Positions 1 through 8,077 of a stretch of 64,000 bases of DNA are shown one piece after another; positions within the stretch are counted from its first letter, which is position 1; each line of letters starts with the position of its first letter. The notes under the pieces were generated by a model. It had not been told where the DNA came from and did no database searches. It worked only from the letters and a program-made list of their open reading frames with translations. The stretch spans positions 1,400,001-1,464,000 of the forward strand of contig NZ_CP151587.1 of assembly GCF_038396845.1 (NCBI RefSeq), in the 5' to 3' direction. Both the position numbers and the translations under genes were made by a program. This DNA is from Gymnodinialimonas sp. 57CJ19. Its GTDB lineage: Bacteria; Pseudomonadota; Alphaproteobacteria; Rhodobacterales; Rhodobacteraceae.

Positions 1-754
1 TGCGCTGAGCTAAGACATCATAGGCAGTTACGCTGCGCCCCGTCTGATCAAGAGCCAATGCCTGATAGTAGACGGCGGCGGGATTGCTCGGGTCCAGGGC
101 AACGGCCTGCTCGATGGCGGCCTCTATCGGTGGCGTGACAATTCCACTCTCGACGGCAAGCATGGCTTCAGCCAGTTGGGAGAACGTGGCCGACGTCGCC
201 TCTGGGCGCTCTGTACCGACACCAAAAGCATCCACTGCACCGGAGTAGTCGTTCATGCGCATGTAAGTCTGGCCCAACAATATCCAGCCTTGAAATGGCC
301 CGCCATTTTCATCGGCTTCCAAACGCGTCCGCAACTCTGTGGCCAGATCTGCGATTTCGTTCGCAGCAGTCCGTTCGTCACCGCGGTCGGCGAAGGGTAC
401 GCTTTGCATGCTGGGGCTTCCCAAAGACCCGTAGAGGCCGACGCCACTTATGCCTACGACGACAACTGCGATGTACAAAGCCCAACTTCCGCGCCCTGTC
501 GCCAGTTCTGGAGCCTTCTGTTTTTTCGCAAGCGCAAGAAGCCGCCGTTTGATTTCAATCCCGGCGTCTTTTGCTTCGACCTCGCTGATCAGGCCACGCG
601 CCTGATCGCGCTCGATCTCTGACAGTTGGTCCCTAAGGACCGCGAAGGTACCTGAATCGCGGTCGCCGCTTTCGGTATCTTGCCGCAAGAGTGGCAGGAG
701 CAGGAATGAGACCGCAAGGAGCGCCATGGCTCCGAAAATGATGGATAGGATCAT
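1..754 (-). CDS. ccmI: Cytochrome c maturation protein CcmI (C-terminus beyond window)
   Basis: The minus strand codes without a break from an ATG at 754 to the window edge, about 251 codons. The product starts with a membrane helix (MILSIIFGAMALLAV), followed by a cytoplasmic stretch rich in charged residues (LRDQLSEIERDQARG), a second helix (ALYIAVVVVGISGVGLYGSL) and a periplasmic part with TPR-like repeats (GWILLGQTYMRMNDYSGA). This is the CcmI/CycH layout: CcmI holds apocytochrome c and delivers it to CcmFH for haem attachment. Its ATG overlaps the ccmH stop (ATGA), so translation is probably coupled. The protein is truncated only by the window edge. Confidence 0.88.
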   Translation of the reverse strand, partial: MILSIIFGAMALLAVSFLLLPLLRQDTESGDRDSGTFAVLRDQLSEIERDQARGLISEVEAKDAGIEIKRRLLALAKKQKAPELATGRGSWALYIAVVVVGISGVGLYGSLGSPSMQSVPFADRGDERTAANEIADLATELRTRLEADENGGPFQGWILLGQTYMRMNDYSGAVDAFGVGTERPEATSATFSQLAEAMLAVESGIVTPPIEAAIEQAVALDPSNPAAVYYQALALDQTGRSVTAYDVLAQR

Positions 755-1236
755 GTGTTTTTCTCGGTGTCTGAAGATGTGTCGAGAAGCGCCTGAAGCG
801 CGGCTTCCTCATCAGTGGTCAGATCGGCGGGCCGGATCGTTTTGCGGCGTGCTTGGCGCATCACGGTATAGCCAACGCCACCTGCGAATAGCGCGAGCAC
901 CAAAGGCGCGAACCACAGCGCATAGGTTTGTGCGTTGAACGGCGGGCGTAGCAGCACATAGTTGCCGTAGCGCGCGACCATGAAGTCGAGGATGTCCGCG
1001 TTGGTGTCGCCGACCATCAGCCGTTCGCGGACCAGAATCCGCATATCCCGTGCGATACCTGCGTTTGAACTGTCGATGTCCTGGTTCTGGCATACGACGC
1101 AGCGCAATTGCCGGGAGACCTCGCGTGCCCGTGTCTCAAGCAACGGGTCAGACAGGATCTCGTCTGGTTCAACGGCCAGCGCAGCGGTCATGGGGATCAA
1201 GGCCAGCGTGATGATCAAAAGAACGCGCGCGATCAT
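751..1236 (-). CDS. ccmH: Cytochrome c maturation protein CcmH
   Basis: The product is 161 aa with an N-terminal signal (MIARVLLIITLALIPMTAALA), the CcmH thiol motif LRCVVCQNQ near residue 43, a conserved helical region (RDMRILVRERLMVGDTNADI) and one C-terminal membrane helix. CcmH family proteins reduce or hold the CXXCH cysteines of apocytochrome c in the periplasm together with CcmF and CcmG. It overlaps ccmG upstream and ccmI downstream by 4 bp (ATGA each), so the three are one translationally coupled unit. Both active-site cysteines are present and the length is normal for the short alphaproteobacterial form. Confidence 0.93.
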   Translation of the reverse strand: MIARVLLIITLALIPMTAALAVEPDEILSDPLLETRAREVSRQLRCVVCQNQDIDSSNAGIARDMRILVRERLMVGDTNADILDFMVARYGNYVLLRPPFNAQTYALWFAPLVLALFAGGVGYTVMRQARRKTIRPADLTTDEEAALQALLDTSSDTEKNT

Positions 1237-1790
1237 GAAGAGCCCTCCTGCCTGGCTTGGGTCAGGGCCGTGGTGAACGCCCGGATCGCGGCATCGCCAA
1301 GGATTGGCCCGACATGTTTGTAGAGGACCGTTCCATCTGCGCCGACGATGAAGGTTTCCGGCACACCGGTCAGGCCCCAGTCGATTGCGACGCGTCCGTT
1401 CAGGTCGGATCCGATCCGCTCGTACGGATTGCCAAGCTCATTCAGCCAGCGCAGCGCATCTTCAGGTTGATCCTGATAATTGATGCCGAACAAGCGCACG
1501 CCATCTTGGTTCACCATGTGTGCCAGCACCGCATGTTCAGCGCGGCACGGCACACACCAGGAGGCGAAGATATTGACCACGACAGGCCCATCACCGCCCA
1601 CAAGATCAGCGCGAGAGAAACCGGGTACGCTAGCCCCCTCCACCTCTTGCAAGATGAACTCAGGCGCAGGGCTTGAGATTAGTACTGAGGGAATGGAGTT
1701 GGGGTCCCGCTCCGGGTTAAGTCCCCAGAGGAAAAATCCGCCAAAGACCAGGGCAATCAGAATTGGACTAGCGTAAAGCAGACGTTTCAT
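1233..1790 (-). CDS. ccmG: Thiol:disulfide interchange protein CcmG/DsbE
   Basis: A membrane-anchored thioredoxin-like protein of 185 aa: an N-terminal helix (LLYASPILIALVFGGFFLW), then a thioredoxin fold with the active site WCVPC in FASWCVPCRAEH and the cis-proline segment TGVPETFIV. It reduces CcmH or apocytochrome c for haem ligation. A longer open frame exists upstream, but I chose the ATG at 1790 because it begins directly with the membrane anchor and sits 4 bp after the ccmF stop. Upstream residues would overlap ccmF without homologous character. Confidence 0.92.
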   Translation of the reverse strand: MKRLLYASPILIALVFGGFFLWGLNPERDPNSIPSVLISSPAPEFILQEVEGASVPGFSRADLVGGDGPVVVNIFASWCVPCRAEHAVLAHMVNQDGVRLFGINYQDQPEDALRWLNELGNPYERIGSDLNGRVAIDWGLTGVPETFIVGADGTVLYKHVGPILGDAAIRAFTTALTQARQEGSS

Positions 1791-1794
1791 GGCC

Positions 1795-3795
1795 TCACTC
1801 CGCTGGTGTTGCAGCGGGAATAGGGCGGGATGCCCGTTTGGGCGCCCCAACACGTAAGCGCCGATCCGACAGCGAAAGCCCTCCGCCGAATACAAGCATC
1901 GCAGCTCCGATCCAGATGAAGTTTACGAATGGCTCATAGAGGATGCGCAGCGTCCAAGCCCCTCGGGCCTCGGCCTGCGCGTCGGCGGGCTCGGCCAGTG
2001 ATGCATAGAGATCGCCCGCCATAGTTGATCTGATGGAGGATTCTGTCGTGCTGTACTGTGAGACCGGGTAGCTGCGTCGCTCTGGATAGAGCGTGGTGAC
2101 GTAGTCGCCGTCTTGCTCGACAATCAATGTGCCGCGATTGGCCACATAGTTTGGCCCCACGACACGCTCAACGCCCTCAAAACGTACATCGAACCCAGCT
2201 ATGGCCACTTCAGTGCCGGGTGTCACGAACACGATCTGCTCCGACTTCCATGCGCTGGAGCCGACAAATCCAAAGATCGCAATGGCAAGGCCCGCATGGG
2301 CCAATGTCATGCCATGTGAGGCGCGTGGCAGATGTCTGGCCCGGCGAAACGCCTCCCGCACTGGAACGTCGCCAAGCCGGATGCGTCCGGCCCATTCCTG
2401 CAAGGTAGCCAGCAACATCCAGATCGCAATCGCGATGCTGAGATAGGCAAGCGCCGGCCCGCCTTCGGTCAAATACCATATCGTCAGCGTGGCAAGACCC
2501 GACAGGATCGCGACGAACTTCAGCCGTTGCAGGACACCCGCCAGATCAGCGCGTTTCCATGACAAGAATGGCCCGAGCGCCATAGCGAAGACCAAAGGCA
2601 ACATCATGGGGATGAAGGCCGCATTGAAGAAAGGCGGCCCGACTGAAAGCCTCTCACCTGAGATCGCCTCAACGAATAGCGGATAGAGTGTGCCAAACAG
2701 CACCGTCCCTGTTGCTGTTGCTAGGAGCAGATTGTTCAGAAGCAACCCGGCCTCCCGGCTCACCGGGCGGAAAAGCCCTCCGGCGTCCAAAGCTGGCGCG
2801 CGCCATGCATAGAGCGTGAGGGATCCGCCAATGCTGACCCCCAGAAGCCAAAGAATGTAGACTCCCCGCTCAGGGTCTACGGCGAACGCATGGACCGAGG
2901 TCAGCAGGCCAGAGCGCACAATGAAAGTACCCAGAAGCGATAGCGAAAAGGTCAGGATCGCCAGAAGGATGGTCCAGCTTTTGAAGGCGCCACGCTTTTC
3001 GGTCACGATGGCAGAATGCAGCAGTGCCGTGCCCAAGAGCCAAGGCATGAAGCTGACGTTTTCGACAGGATCCCAGAACCACCAGCCGCCCCAGCCAAGC
3101 TCGTAGTAGGCCCACCACGACCCAAGAGCGATCCCGGCGGTCAGGCTCATCCAGGCGGCAAGTGTCCAAGGACGAACCCACCGCGCCCATGCAGCATCCA
3201 CTCGCCCTTCGATCAACGCCGCGACGGCGAAGGAGAACACGATCGAGAAGCCGACATAGCCGATATAGAGAAGTGGTGGATGGATCGCGAGCCCGACGTC
3301 TTGCAGAAGCGGGTTTAGATCCTGCCCGTCCGTGGGCGGGGGAAACACCCGCTCAAAGGGATTTGAGGTGAACAGCATGAAGCTGAAGAAGCCGACACTG
3401 ATCCAGGCTTGAACAGACAAAGTCCGCGCTCGCAGGCCTGCGGAAATGTTCGTGCCGAAGACCGAGACACCAGCCCCGAAAACTGTGAGGATAAGGACCC
3501 AGAGCAACAGCGAGCCTTCATGGCTGCCCCAAGTTCCCGCGATCTTGAACAGCAGCGGTTTGAGCGAATGGGAGTTTTCGACAACATTCAGAACCGTGAA
3601 GTCGCTGACCACAAATGACCGCATGAGTGCTGCAAATGCGATCATCGTGAAGACAACCTGCGCCAGTGACGTGGCATATGCCGACCGCATCCAGAGACTG
3701 TTGCCACGAGCGGCCCCAAGTATCGGCAAGATGCTTTGAACCAACGCAAAGCCTAAAGCCAGCGTCAGGGCGAATTGTCCGATTTCTGGGATCAT
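1795..3795 (-). CDS. ccmF: Haem lyase CcmF, cytochrome c assembly
   Basis: A polytopic membrane protein of about 666 aa and the core of the cytochrome c synthetase. It carries the tryptophan-rich haem-handling signature GWGGWWFWDPVEN, followed by FMPWLLGTALLHS with a conserved histidine, and the usual C-terminal periplasmic and membrane segments (TLAHAGLAIAIFGFVG). I chose the ATG at 3795 (MIPEIGQFALTLALG), which matches the typical CcmF N-terminus and lies 7 bp after the kinase stop; the frame extends further upstream only through the kinase gene. Finding ccmF-G-H-I without ccmABCDE in view, behind a two-component system and next to copper genes, suggests an accessory late-assembly set rather than the main ccm locus. 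Confidence 0.94.
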   Translation of the reverse strand: MIPEIGQFALTLALGFALVQSILPILGAARGNSLWMRSAYATSLAQVVFTMIAFAALMRSFVVSDFTVLNVVENSHSLKPLLFKIAGTWGSHEGSLLLWVLILTVFGAGVSVFGTNISAGLRARTLSVQAWISVGFFSFMLFTSNPFERVFPPPTDGQDLNPLLQDVGLAIHPPLLYIGYVGFSIVFSFAVAALIEGRVDAAWARWVRPWTLAAWMSLTAGIALGSWWAYYELGWGGWWFWDPVENVSFMPWLLGTALLHSAIVTEKRGAFKSWTILLAILTFSLSLLGTFIVRSGLLTSVHAFAVDPERGVYILWLLGVSIGGSLTLYAWRAPALDAGGLFRPVSREAGLLLNNLLLATATGTVLFGTLYPLFVEAISGERLSVGPPFFNAAFIPMMLPLVFAMALGPFLSWKRADLAGVLQRLKFVAILSGLATLTIWYLTEGGPALAYLSIAIAIWMLLATLQEWAGRIRLGDVPVREAFRRARHLPRASHGMTLAHAGLAIAIFGFVGSSAWKSEQIVFVTPGTEVAIAGFDVRFEGVERVVGPNYVANRGTLIVEQDGDYVTTLYPERRSYPVSQYSTTESSIRSTMAGDLYASLAEPADAQAEARGAWTLRILYEPFVNFIWIGAAMLVFGGGLSLSDRRLRVGAPKRASRPIPAATPAE

Positions 3796-3802
3796 GTCGG
3801 CC

Positions 3803-5266
3803 TCATGGATTGGTGTTTCTTGTGATCTGATCGCTGCCCAACTGATCCTCGCCGTCGCGGGACACACTTGTCTCGTCTTCGCGGGTATCGTCGGTCGGCA
3901 GTGTGACGGTGGCTGTCAGCCCGCCTTGGGAAGCGTTGGACAGCACGACATCACCGCCATGGGCGCGAAGAATGCTGCGCGCAATCGAGAGGCCCAAACC
4001 ATGGCCCCCTGTGTCGAGCGAACGCGAATGCTCCAACCGTTGAAACGGGGCGAACACGTTTTCCAGTTGTTCCTCTGGAATGCCCTGACCATCATCGTCG
4101 ATTTTGATTGAGACGACCCCGTCGCTTTCCCCAAAACTGACACGCGCGTTGCCGCCGTACCGTTGTGCGTTCTCGATCAGGTTTCGAAGCGCGCGCCTGA
4201 ATGCGAATGGACGAACGGACACAAATTTTTCGTGTCCTGGAAGGATCAAGAACTGAGACGGCATCGACTGATTGATATCCGACAGGACCCGTCCAACCTC
4301 CATGCGCTCTGATGGCTCAGATGCGCTGACGCCGCGTGCGTAGGACAGCGTCGCATCCAGCATTCCCTGCATCTCTTCGATGCTAGCTGTCAGCCGTTCG
4401 CGCGTCTCTTCATCATCCACCATTTCCGTTCGGACCCGCAACGCGGTCAGAGGGGAGCGCAGATCGTGACCAATCGCGGCTAGCATGCGCGTTCGATCTT
4501 CTACGAACCTGGTGAGGCGTTGTTGCATAATCCCAAACGCCGCCGTCAGTTCGCGCACTTCTGTCGGGCCTGTCGGAGCGACGGGAGCCATATCTTCGCC
4601 TCGTCCGAGGCGTTCGCTGGCCACGGCCAAGCGCCGAAGAGGGCCTGTGATGCGCGCCATAAGGAACCAAAATCCAGCCGCTAGAAGCACTGCCGCCGTA
4701 ACGACGAAAGTCAGCGTCGATCCCCACGCCCATTGCAAAGGTGGCCGCTCAAACCGTGTCTCAACATTCAGCCATTCACCGCCGGACAAGGCGATCGACA
4801 CACTCATCTCAATCGCAGACAGATCGCCACGCATCATCGCCACATGCATTTCTGCCATCTCGGGTGACAGGTGCGGCAGTGGCAGGATGTTGCCCTCGAC
4901 GGCGTGGACATCCACGCGGATTTCACGTGTAAATTGGTCACCAAGTAGAGTACGGATCCTGCTCTCGACCGCACCGCCATCCGGGTGGCTGTGCCGCGCA
5001 ACCTGCGGCTCGTCGGTCATATCAAACCGAACTAGAGGTGAGTTTGCGGCCCGAAGAATGGCGTCGTGCAAATCTGCCGGTGCCTCTTCCAGCAGGCGCG
5101 CGACACTTGCGGCGCGGCCTGCGGCCTCAAACCCAAGTGCCGCTCGGACTGCCAAACTGCGCTCGTCGACAAAAAAGAACAGGCTCACGATCTGGGCTGC
5201 CAGCAAAACACCTAAAAGGAGTAGGATGAGCTGTCCCCGAAGGCTGAAAAGAAAGCGCCCAATCAT
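3803..5266 (-). CDS. Sensor histidine kinase (EnvZ/CpxA type)
   Basis: The kinase is 487 aa. It has a first membrane helix at about 10-30 (LILLLLGVLLAAQIVSLFF), a periplasmic sensor region of about 140 residues, a second helix (VVTAAVLLAAGFWFLM) and a HAMP segment. Then come the dimerisation/phosphoacceptor box GHDLRSPLTALR and the ATPase with N-box NLIENAQRYGG and G-boxes DDGQGIPE and GGHGLGLSIA. All catalytic motifs are intact. It overlaps its response regulator by 4 bp upstream and lies 7 bp before ccmF. The signal is not evident from the sequence; the copper neighbourhood suggests metal or envelope redox stress (inference). Confidence 0.92.
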   Translation of the reverse strand: MIGRFLFSLRGQLILLLLGVLLAAQIVSLFFFVDERSLAVRAALGFEAAGRAASVARLLEEAPADLHDAILRAANSPLVRFDMTDEPQVARHSHPDGGAVESRIRTLLGDQFTREIRVDVHAVEGNILPLPHLSPEMAEMHVAMMRGDLSAIEMSVSIALSGGEWLNVETRFERPPLQWAWGSTLTFVVTAAVLLAAGFWFLMARITGPLRRLAVASERLGRGEDMAPVAPTGPTEVRELTAAFGIMQQRLTRFVEDRTRMLAAIGHDLRSPLTALRVRTEMVDDEETRERLTASIEEMQGMLDATLSYARGVSASEPSERMEVGRVLSDINQSMPSQFLILPGHEKFVSVRPFAFRRALRNLIENAQRYGGNARVSFGESDGVVSIKIDDDGQGIPEEQLENVFAPFQRLEHSRSLDTGGHGLGLSIARSILRAHGGDVVLSNASQGGLTATVTLPTDDTREDETSVSRDGEDQLGSDQITRNTNP

Positions 5267-5988
5267 GACGTAGTCTCCACGTCACATGCGAGACTGTAGC
5301 CACCATTGCGGACCGTCGTGATGATCTTGGGCCGCATCGGATCAACCTCGACCTTGCGGCGTAAGCGGCTGACCTGGTTGTCTATCGTGCGATCAAAAGG
5401 GCCAGCGGCTCTGCCTGCCGTAAGATCCAACAGTTGGTCGCGGTTCAGAACGAGACGCGGTCTTTCAAGAAGCGTGACAAGCAGCCGAAATTCAGAGTTT
5501 GAAAGGGTATCTTGAACCCCTGTTTCCGACACGAGCGAACGCCGATCAACATCAAGGCTCCAATGCGCAAACCGAACGGTTTTTCCCGCCAATGCTCCGG
5601 CTAAAGTTTCAGGCCGCTCTGTGCGTCTTAGGACCGCTTTTATGCGGGCCAAAAGTTCCCGAGGATTGAACGGCTTTGGTAGGTAATCGTCTGCGCCGAC
5701 CTCTAGGCCTATGATGCGATCTGTGTCATCGCCCAAAGCCGTCAACATTATGATTGGACATGATCCGGAGGCTGCAAGCCTACGACAGACCGATAACCCA
5801 TCTTCGCCGGGCATCATCACATCCAGCACGATGAGATCGAAGCTGCCGAGGCTAAGCTTCTGATCCATATCGACGGCATCTGCGGCAGATGTTGCGCGCA
5901 GTCCATTCTTTTCGAGAAACCGCGTGACTGCATCACGGATGTCACGGTGGTCATCGACGACCAAGATATGTGGGCTTTCGGTTTTCAT
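5263..5988 (-). CDS. OmpR-family response regulator
   Basis: The product is 241 aa. The receiver domain has the acidic pocket VVDDH, the phosphoacceptor aspartate in LIVLDVMMPGEDG and the conserved lysine in YLPKPFNPREL. The C-terminal winged helix ends RRKVEVDP...TVRNGGYSL. I chose the ATG at 5988 because it has a purine-rich ribosome site (AGGGAAG) and begins just before the receiver; an in-frame ATG upstream would add an unlikely 30-residue tail. It is first in the leftward kinase-ccmFGHI unit and divergent from the EF-hand gene at 6158. Tandem repeats in the shared intergenic region are a plausible binding site. Confidence 0.92.
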   Translation of the reverse strand: MKTESPHILVVDDHRDIRDAVTRFLEKNGLRATSAADAVDMDQKLSLGSFDLIVLDVMMPGEDGLSVCRRLAASGSCPIIMLTALGDDTDRIIGLEVGADDYLPKPFNPRELLARIKAVLRRTERPETLAGALAGKTVRFAHWSLDVDRRSLVSETGVQDTLSNSEFRLLVTLLERPRLVLNRDQLLDLTAGRAAGPFDRTIDNQVSRLRRKVEVDPMRPKIITTVRNGGYSLACDVETTS

Positions 5989-6031
5989 TGGATCTTCCCT
6001 ACGCCACCATTCGCGGCAATTCCGCATTGTA

Positions 6032-6051
6032 ATTGTCACGGATTGTAACAG
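6032..6051. promoter_or_regulatory. Candidate response-regulator operator (tandem 10-bp repeats)
   Basis: Two adjacent 10-bp units, ATTGTCACGG and ATTGTAACAG, match at 8 of 10 positions; a further ATTGTAA begins at 6026. OmpR-family regulators bind direct repeats one helical turn apart. The site lies in the 169-bp divergent region between the response regulator (start 5988) and the EF-hand gene (start 6158), about 45 bp from the former. Confidence 0.4.
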
Positions 6052-6157
6052 TCGGCGGACGTGTGACGAACCGATACACATCCGCTCTGCGAGGTCTCTA
6101 GCATCTATGATCCGCCTGCATCACGTAGTTGAGGTAACTGAACATTGGAGGTTCCTC

Positions 6158-6727
6158 ATGAAAACGCTTTTGCTTGCCACGCTTGTGGCCGCCGCACCCA
6201 CGGCAATCCTCGCCGATAGCAACCACGGTCACGGTGGTTCTGATTTCACGGAAATGGGACAATCCGGGGCAGGGGGGGCATCGCAACATCCTATGATGGC
6301 CCAAATGATGCAGATGATGATGCAGATGCATGGCGGTATGATGTCGGGCGGCGCAGGTCCGGACATGGGTATGATGGGCGGCTCAATGGGCCCCATGATG
6401 CAAATGCATGATGCGGATGGCGACGGTACGGTGACGCCGGAAGAATTGCAGGAGGGTTTGCTGTCCCAATTGGCGGACTATGACGAGAACGGTGATGGCA
6501 CGCTCGTGCTGTCAGAGTTTGAAGCGCTGTTTTTAGCGATGGTTCGTGAACGCATGGTTGATCGGTTCCAGCACCTCGACGCCGATGGCGACGGGGCAAT
6601 CACGACCGAGGAAATGACCGCGCCAGCCCGTATGATAAACCGTCCCTCCATGGGTATGATGGGCGGAATGCCAGAGTCAGGTGAGATGCCCGGTATGGGC
6701 GGATCAAGTATGCCCAGTGACAACTAG
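6158..6727 (+). CDS. Secreted Met-rich EF-hand protein
   Basis: A 189-aa protein with a clear signal peptide (MKTLLLATLVAAAPTAILA). A Met/Gly-rich region follows, full of MM and MxxM spacing (MMAQMMQMMMQMHGG), and another such stretch lies at the C-terminus (PSMGMMGGMPESGEM). Three EF-hand loops lie between: DADGDGTVTPEE, DENGDGTLVLSE and DADGDGAITTEE. The ATG at 6158 has a strong GGAGG site. Methionine clusters in periplasmic proteins typically bind Cu(I), and the gene sits among copper genes, so a copper-buffering role is likely (inference); the EF-hands suggest calcium binding as well. I do not know a characterised homologue. Confidence 0.82.
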   Translation: MKTLLLATLVAAAPTAILADSNHGHGGSDFTEMGQSGAGGASQHPMMAQMMQMMMQMHGGMMSGGAGPDMGMMGGSMGPMMQMHDADGDGTVTPEELQEGLLSQLADYDENGDGTLVLSEFEALFLAMVRERMVDRFQHLDADGDGAITTEEMTAPARMINRPSMGMMGGMPESGEMPGMGGSSMPSDN

Positions 6728-6809
6728 GCAGTCATTGACCACCCGGTGCTTCCCGGTTCGGGCCGCCGATTGCATCCGCGATGTATGAAGCAGTTGGTGC
6801 CAGAAAGTG

Positions 6810-6840
6810 CGACGGCTGCATCCCAAGAATGCAGCCGTCG
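6810..6840 (+). terminator. 12-bp perfect inverted repeat after the EF-hand gene
   Basis: CGACGGCTGCAT at 6810-6821 and its exact complement at 6829-6840 enclose a 7-nt loop. No T-run follows, so this is either a weak terminator or a transcript-end hairpin separating the EF-hand gene from the next promoter at 6878. Confidence 0.5.
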
Positions 6841-6877
6841 TGTCTGGTGGCCACTTTGCGTTTCTTCAGTCAGGCAG

Positions 6878-6908
6878 TTTACCTTCCAGTTACTGGAGGG
6901 ATTAAGCG
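6878..6908 (+). promoter_or_regulatory. CueR/HmrR-type copper-responsive promoter
   Basis: The -35-like TTTACC (6878-6883) and -10-like TAAGCG (6903-6908) are separated by 19 bp. The spacer contains the dyad CCTTCCAG-TTA-CTGGAGGG (7 of 8 pairs). An over-long 19-bp spacer with a central CCTTCC/GGAAGG-like dyad is the hallmark of MerR-family metal promoters such as E. coli copA. It drives the membrane protein, TVP38, copA and probably the CDF genes. No MerR-family gene is visible in the window, so the activator must be encoded elsewhere. Confidence 0.75.
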
Positions 6909-6938
6909 TAGTGCTGAGACGAAAAAGGATGGATCAGC

Positions 6939-7376
6939 ATGACCTCAACTTTATCCCGTGAGAGCGACTTATTGAGGCGGCACCCTATGTGGTTGGCCGC
7001 AGTTCTTGTAGCGCTGTTTGTGCCCATCCATATCATCCTGCCGGTGGATCAATCGATCATAGTGGCGAGCGTTACGCTGGCATTGATTGGCGGCGCGTAC
7101 ATCGGATTTGCCGCGCGGGCCGACTCTGCGAATGTCTTCTGGATGGAATTGGCTGTGGCGATGCTTTTTGGCCTGACGGCGGTTCTCGGCATCACCGTGC
7201 ACTGGGCATTCCTTCCCGCAGGTTTGGCGTTGCATGCTGTGTGGGACCTCTTGCACCACAATCGTGAGTTCGGCGCCGCGGTTCCCAATTGGTACATACC
7301 GATGTGTGCGGTCTTTGATGGTTTGGCGGCGCTATTTTTGGTGTTGCTCTACGGCGCAGAGTTGTTTGGGGCATGA
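6939..7376 (+). CDS. Small four-helix membrane protein (DUF6010-like)
   Basis: A 145-aa protein with four predicted membrane helices (starting WLAAVLVALFVPIHIILPV) and the motif LHAVWDLLHH before a PxCAxFDGLAA segment. The layout and the HxxWDxxHH motif recall DUF6010 proteins, whose function is unknown to me. It is the first gene after the CueR-type promoter and overlaps the TVP38 gene by 4 bp (ATGA), so it belongs to the copper operon. A metal-related membrane role is inferred from context only. Confidence 0.7.
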   Translation: MTSTLSRESDLLRRHPMWLAAVLVALFVPIHIILPVDQSIIVASVTLALIGGAYIGFAARADSANVFWMELAVAMLFGLTAVLGITVHWAFLPAGLALHAVWDLLHHNREFGAAVPNWYIPMCAVFDGLAALFLVLLYGAELFGA

Positions 7377-8077
7377 TCCAAACGGTTCAAATCAAGCGAT
7401 TGGTCTCCGTCATTCTGGCAATGGCTTCAATCGTGGCGTTGGTGGTGTTCTGGGATCAGATCAATTCGGCTCTCAATGGGATTGATCCCGACCGCGTGCG
7501 GACAATCGTTGCGTCCGCCGGCCCACTAGGACCGCTGGCGATCATCGGGCTGATGACACTCGCCATCGTGGCAAGTCCAGTCCCCAGCGCACCCATCGCG
7601 ATGGCCGCAGGGCTGGTCTACGGTCACTTTTGGGGCACGGTTCTGGTCGTGATCGGCGCGGAGTTGGGAGCGATTATAGCCTTCGTGATCGCACGCTATC
7701 TTGGCCGGGATCGGGTGCAACGCTGGCTTGGCGATAGCATGAAGAACCGGTTCTTTGGCTCGCAGAATGCGCTGATGGCGACGGTGTTCTTGAGCCGCCT
7801 TCTGCCTTTCATCTCATTTGACATAATCAGCTATGCCGCTGGGTTGAGTCATATCAAATTCTGGCGCTTCGGATTGGCGACACTGGCAGGCATCGTGCCT
7901 GCAAGCTTCGTACTGGCTCATCTGGGTGCCAGTGCGTTTGAAGGACAAGGCAATGCGGGCTTCTGGATCTCACTGGCGCTCGGCGGTTCGGGCCTTTTGA
8001 CGGTCGCCATTTGGCGGAACCGAATGACATCGAATTCAGACGCGGCACCTGTAGTTACTGAAAGGACGGCGAAATGA
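7373..8077 (+). CDS. TVP38/TMEM64-family membrane protein
   Basis: A 234-aa protein with an N-terminal helix and the SNARE-associated/DedA-like core: the segment [16 protein letters not shown] followed by [26 protein letters not shown], then [20 protein letters not shown]. These are the family's conserved reentrant and glycine-rich segments. The family is thought to act in lipid or small-solute movement across the inner membrane; members often sit beside metal-transport genes (for example in mercury or copper clusters). It overlaps both neighbours by 4 bp, which implies coupled translation with copA. Confidence 0.85.
   Translation: MIQTVQIKRLVSVILAMASIVALVVFWDQINSALNGIDPDRVRTIVASAGPLGPLAIIGLMTLAIVASPVPSAPIAMAAGLVYGHFWGTVLVVIGAELGAIIAFVIARYLGRDRVQRWLGDSMKNRFFGSQNALMATVFLSRLLPFISFDIISYAAGLSHIKFWRFGLATLAGIVPASFVLAHLGASAFEGQGNAGFWISLALGGSGLLTVAIWRNRMTSNSDAAPVVTERTAK

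Noticed and set aside
176..622. 148-codon frame on the plus strand
   Set aside because: It is antisense to the well-supported ccmI frame and has no domain or ribosome site.
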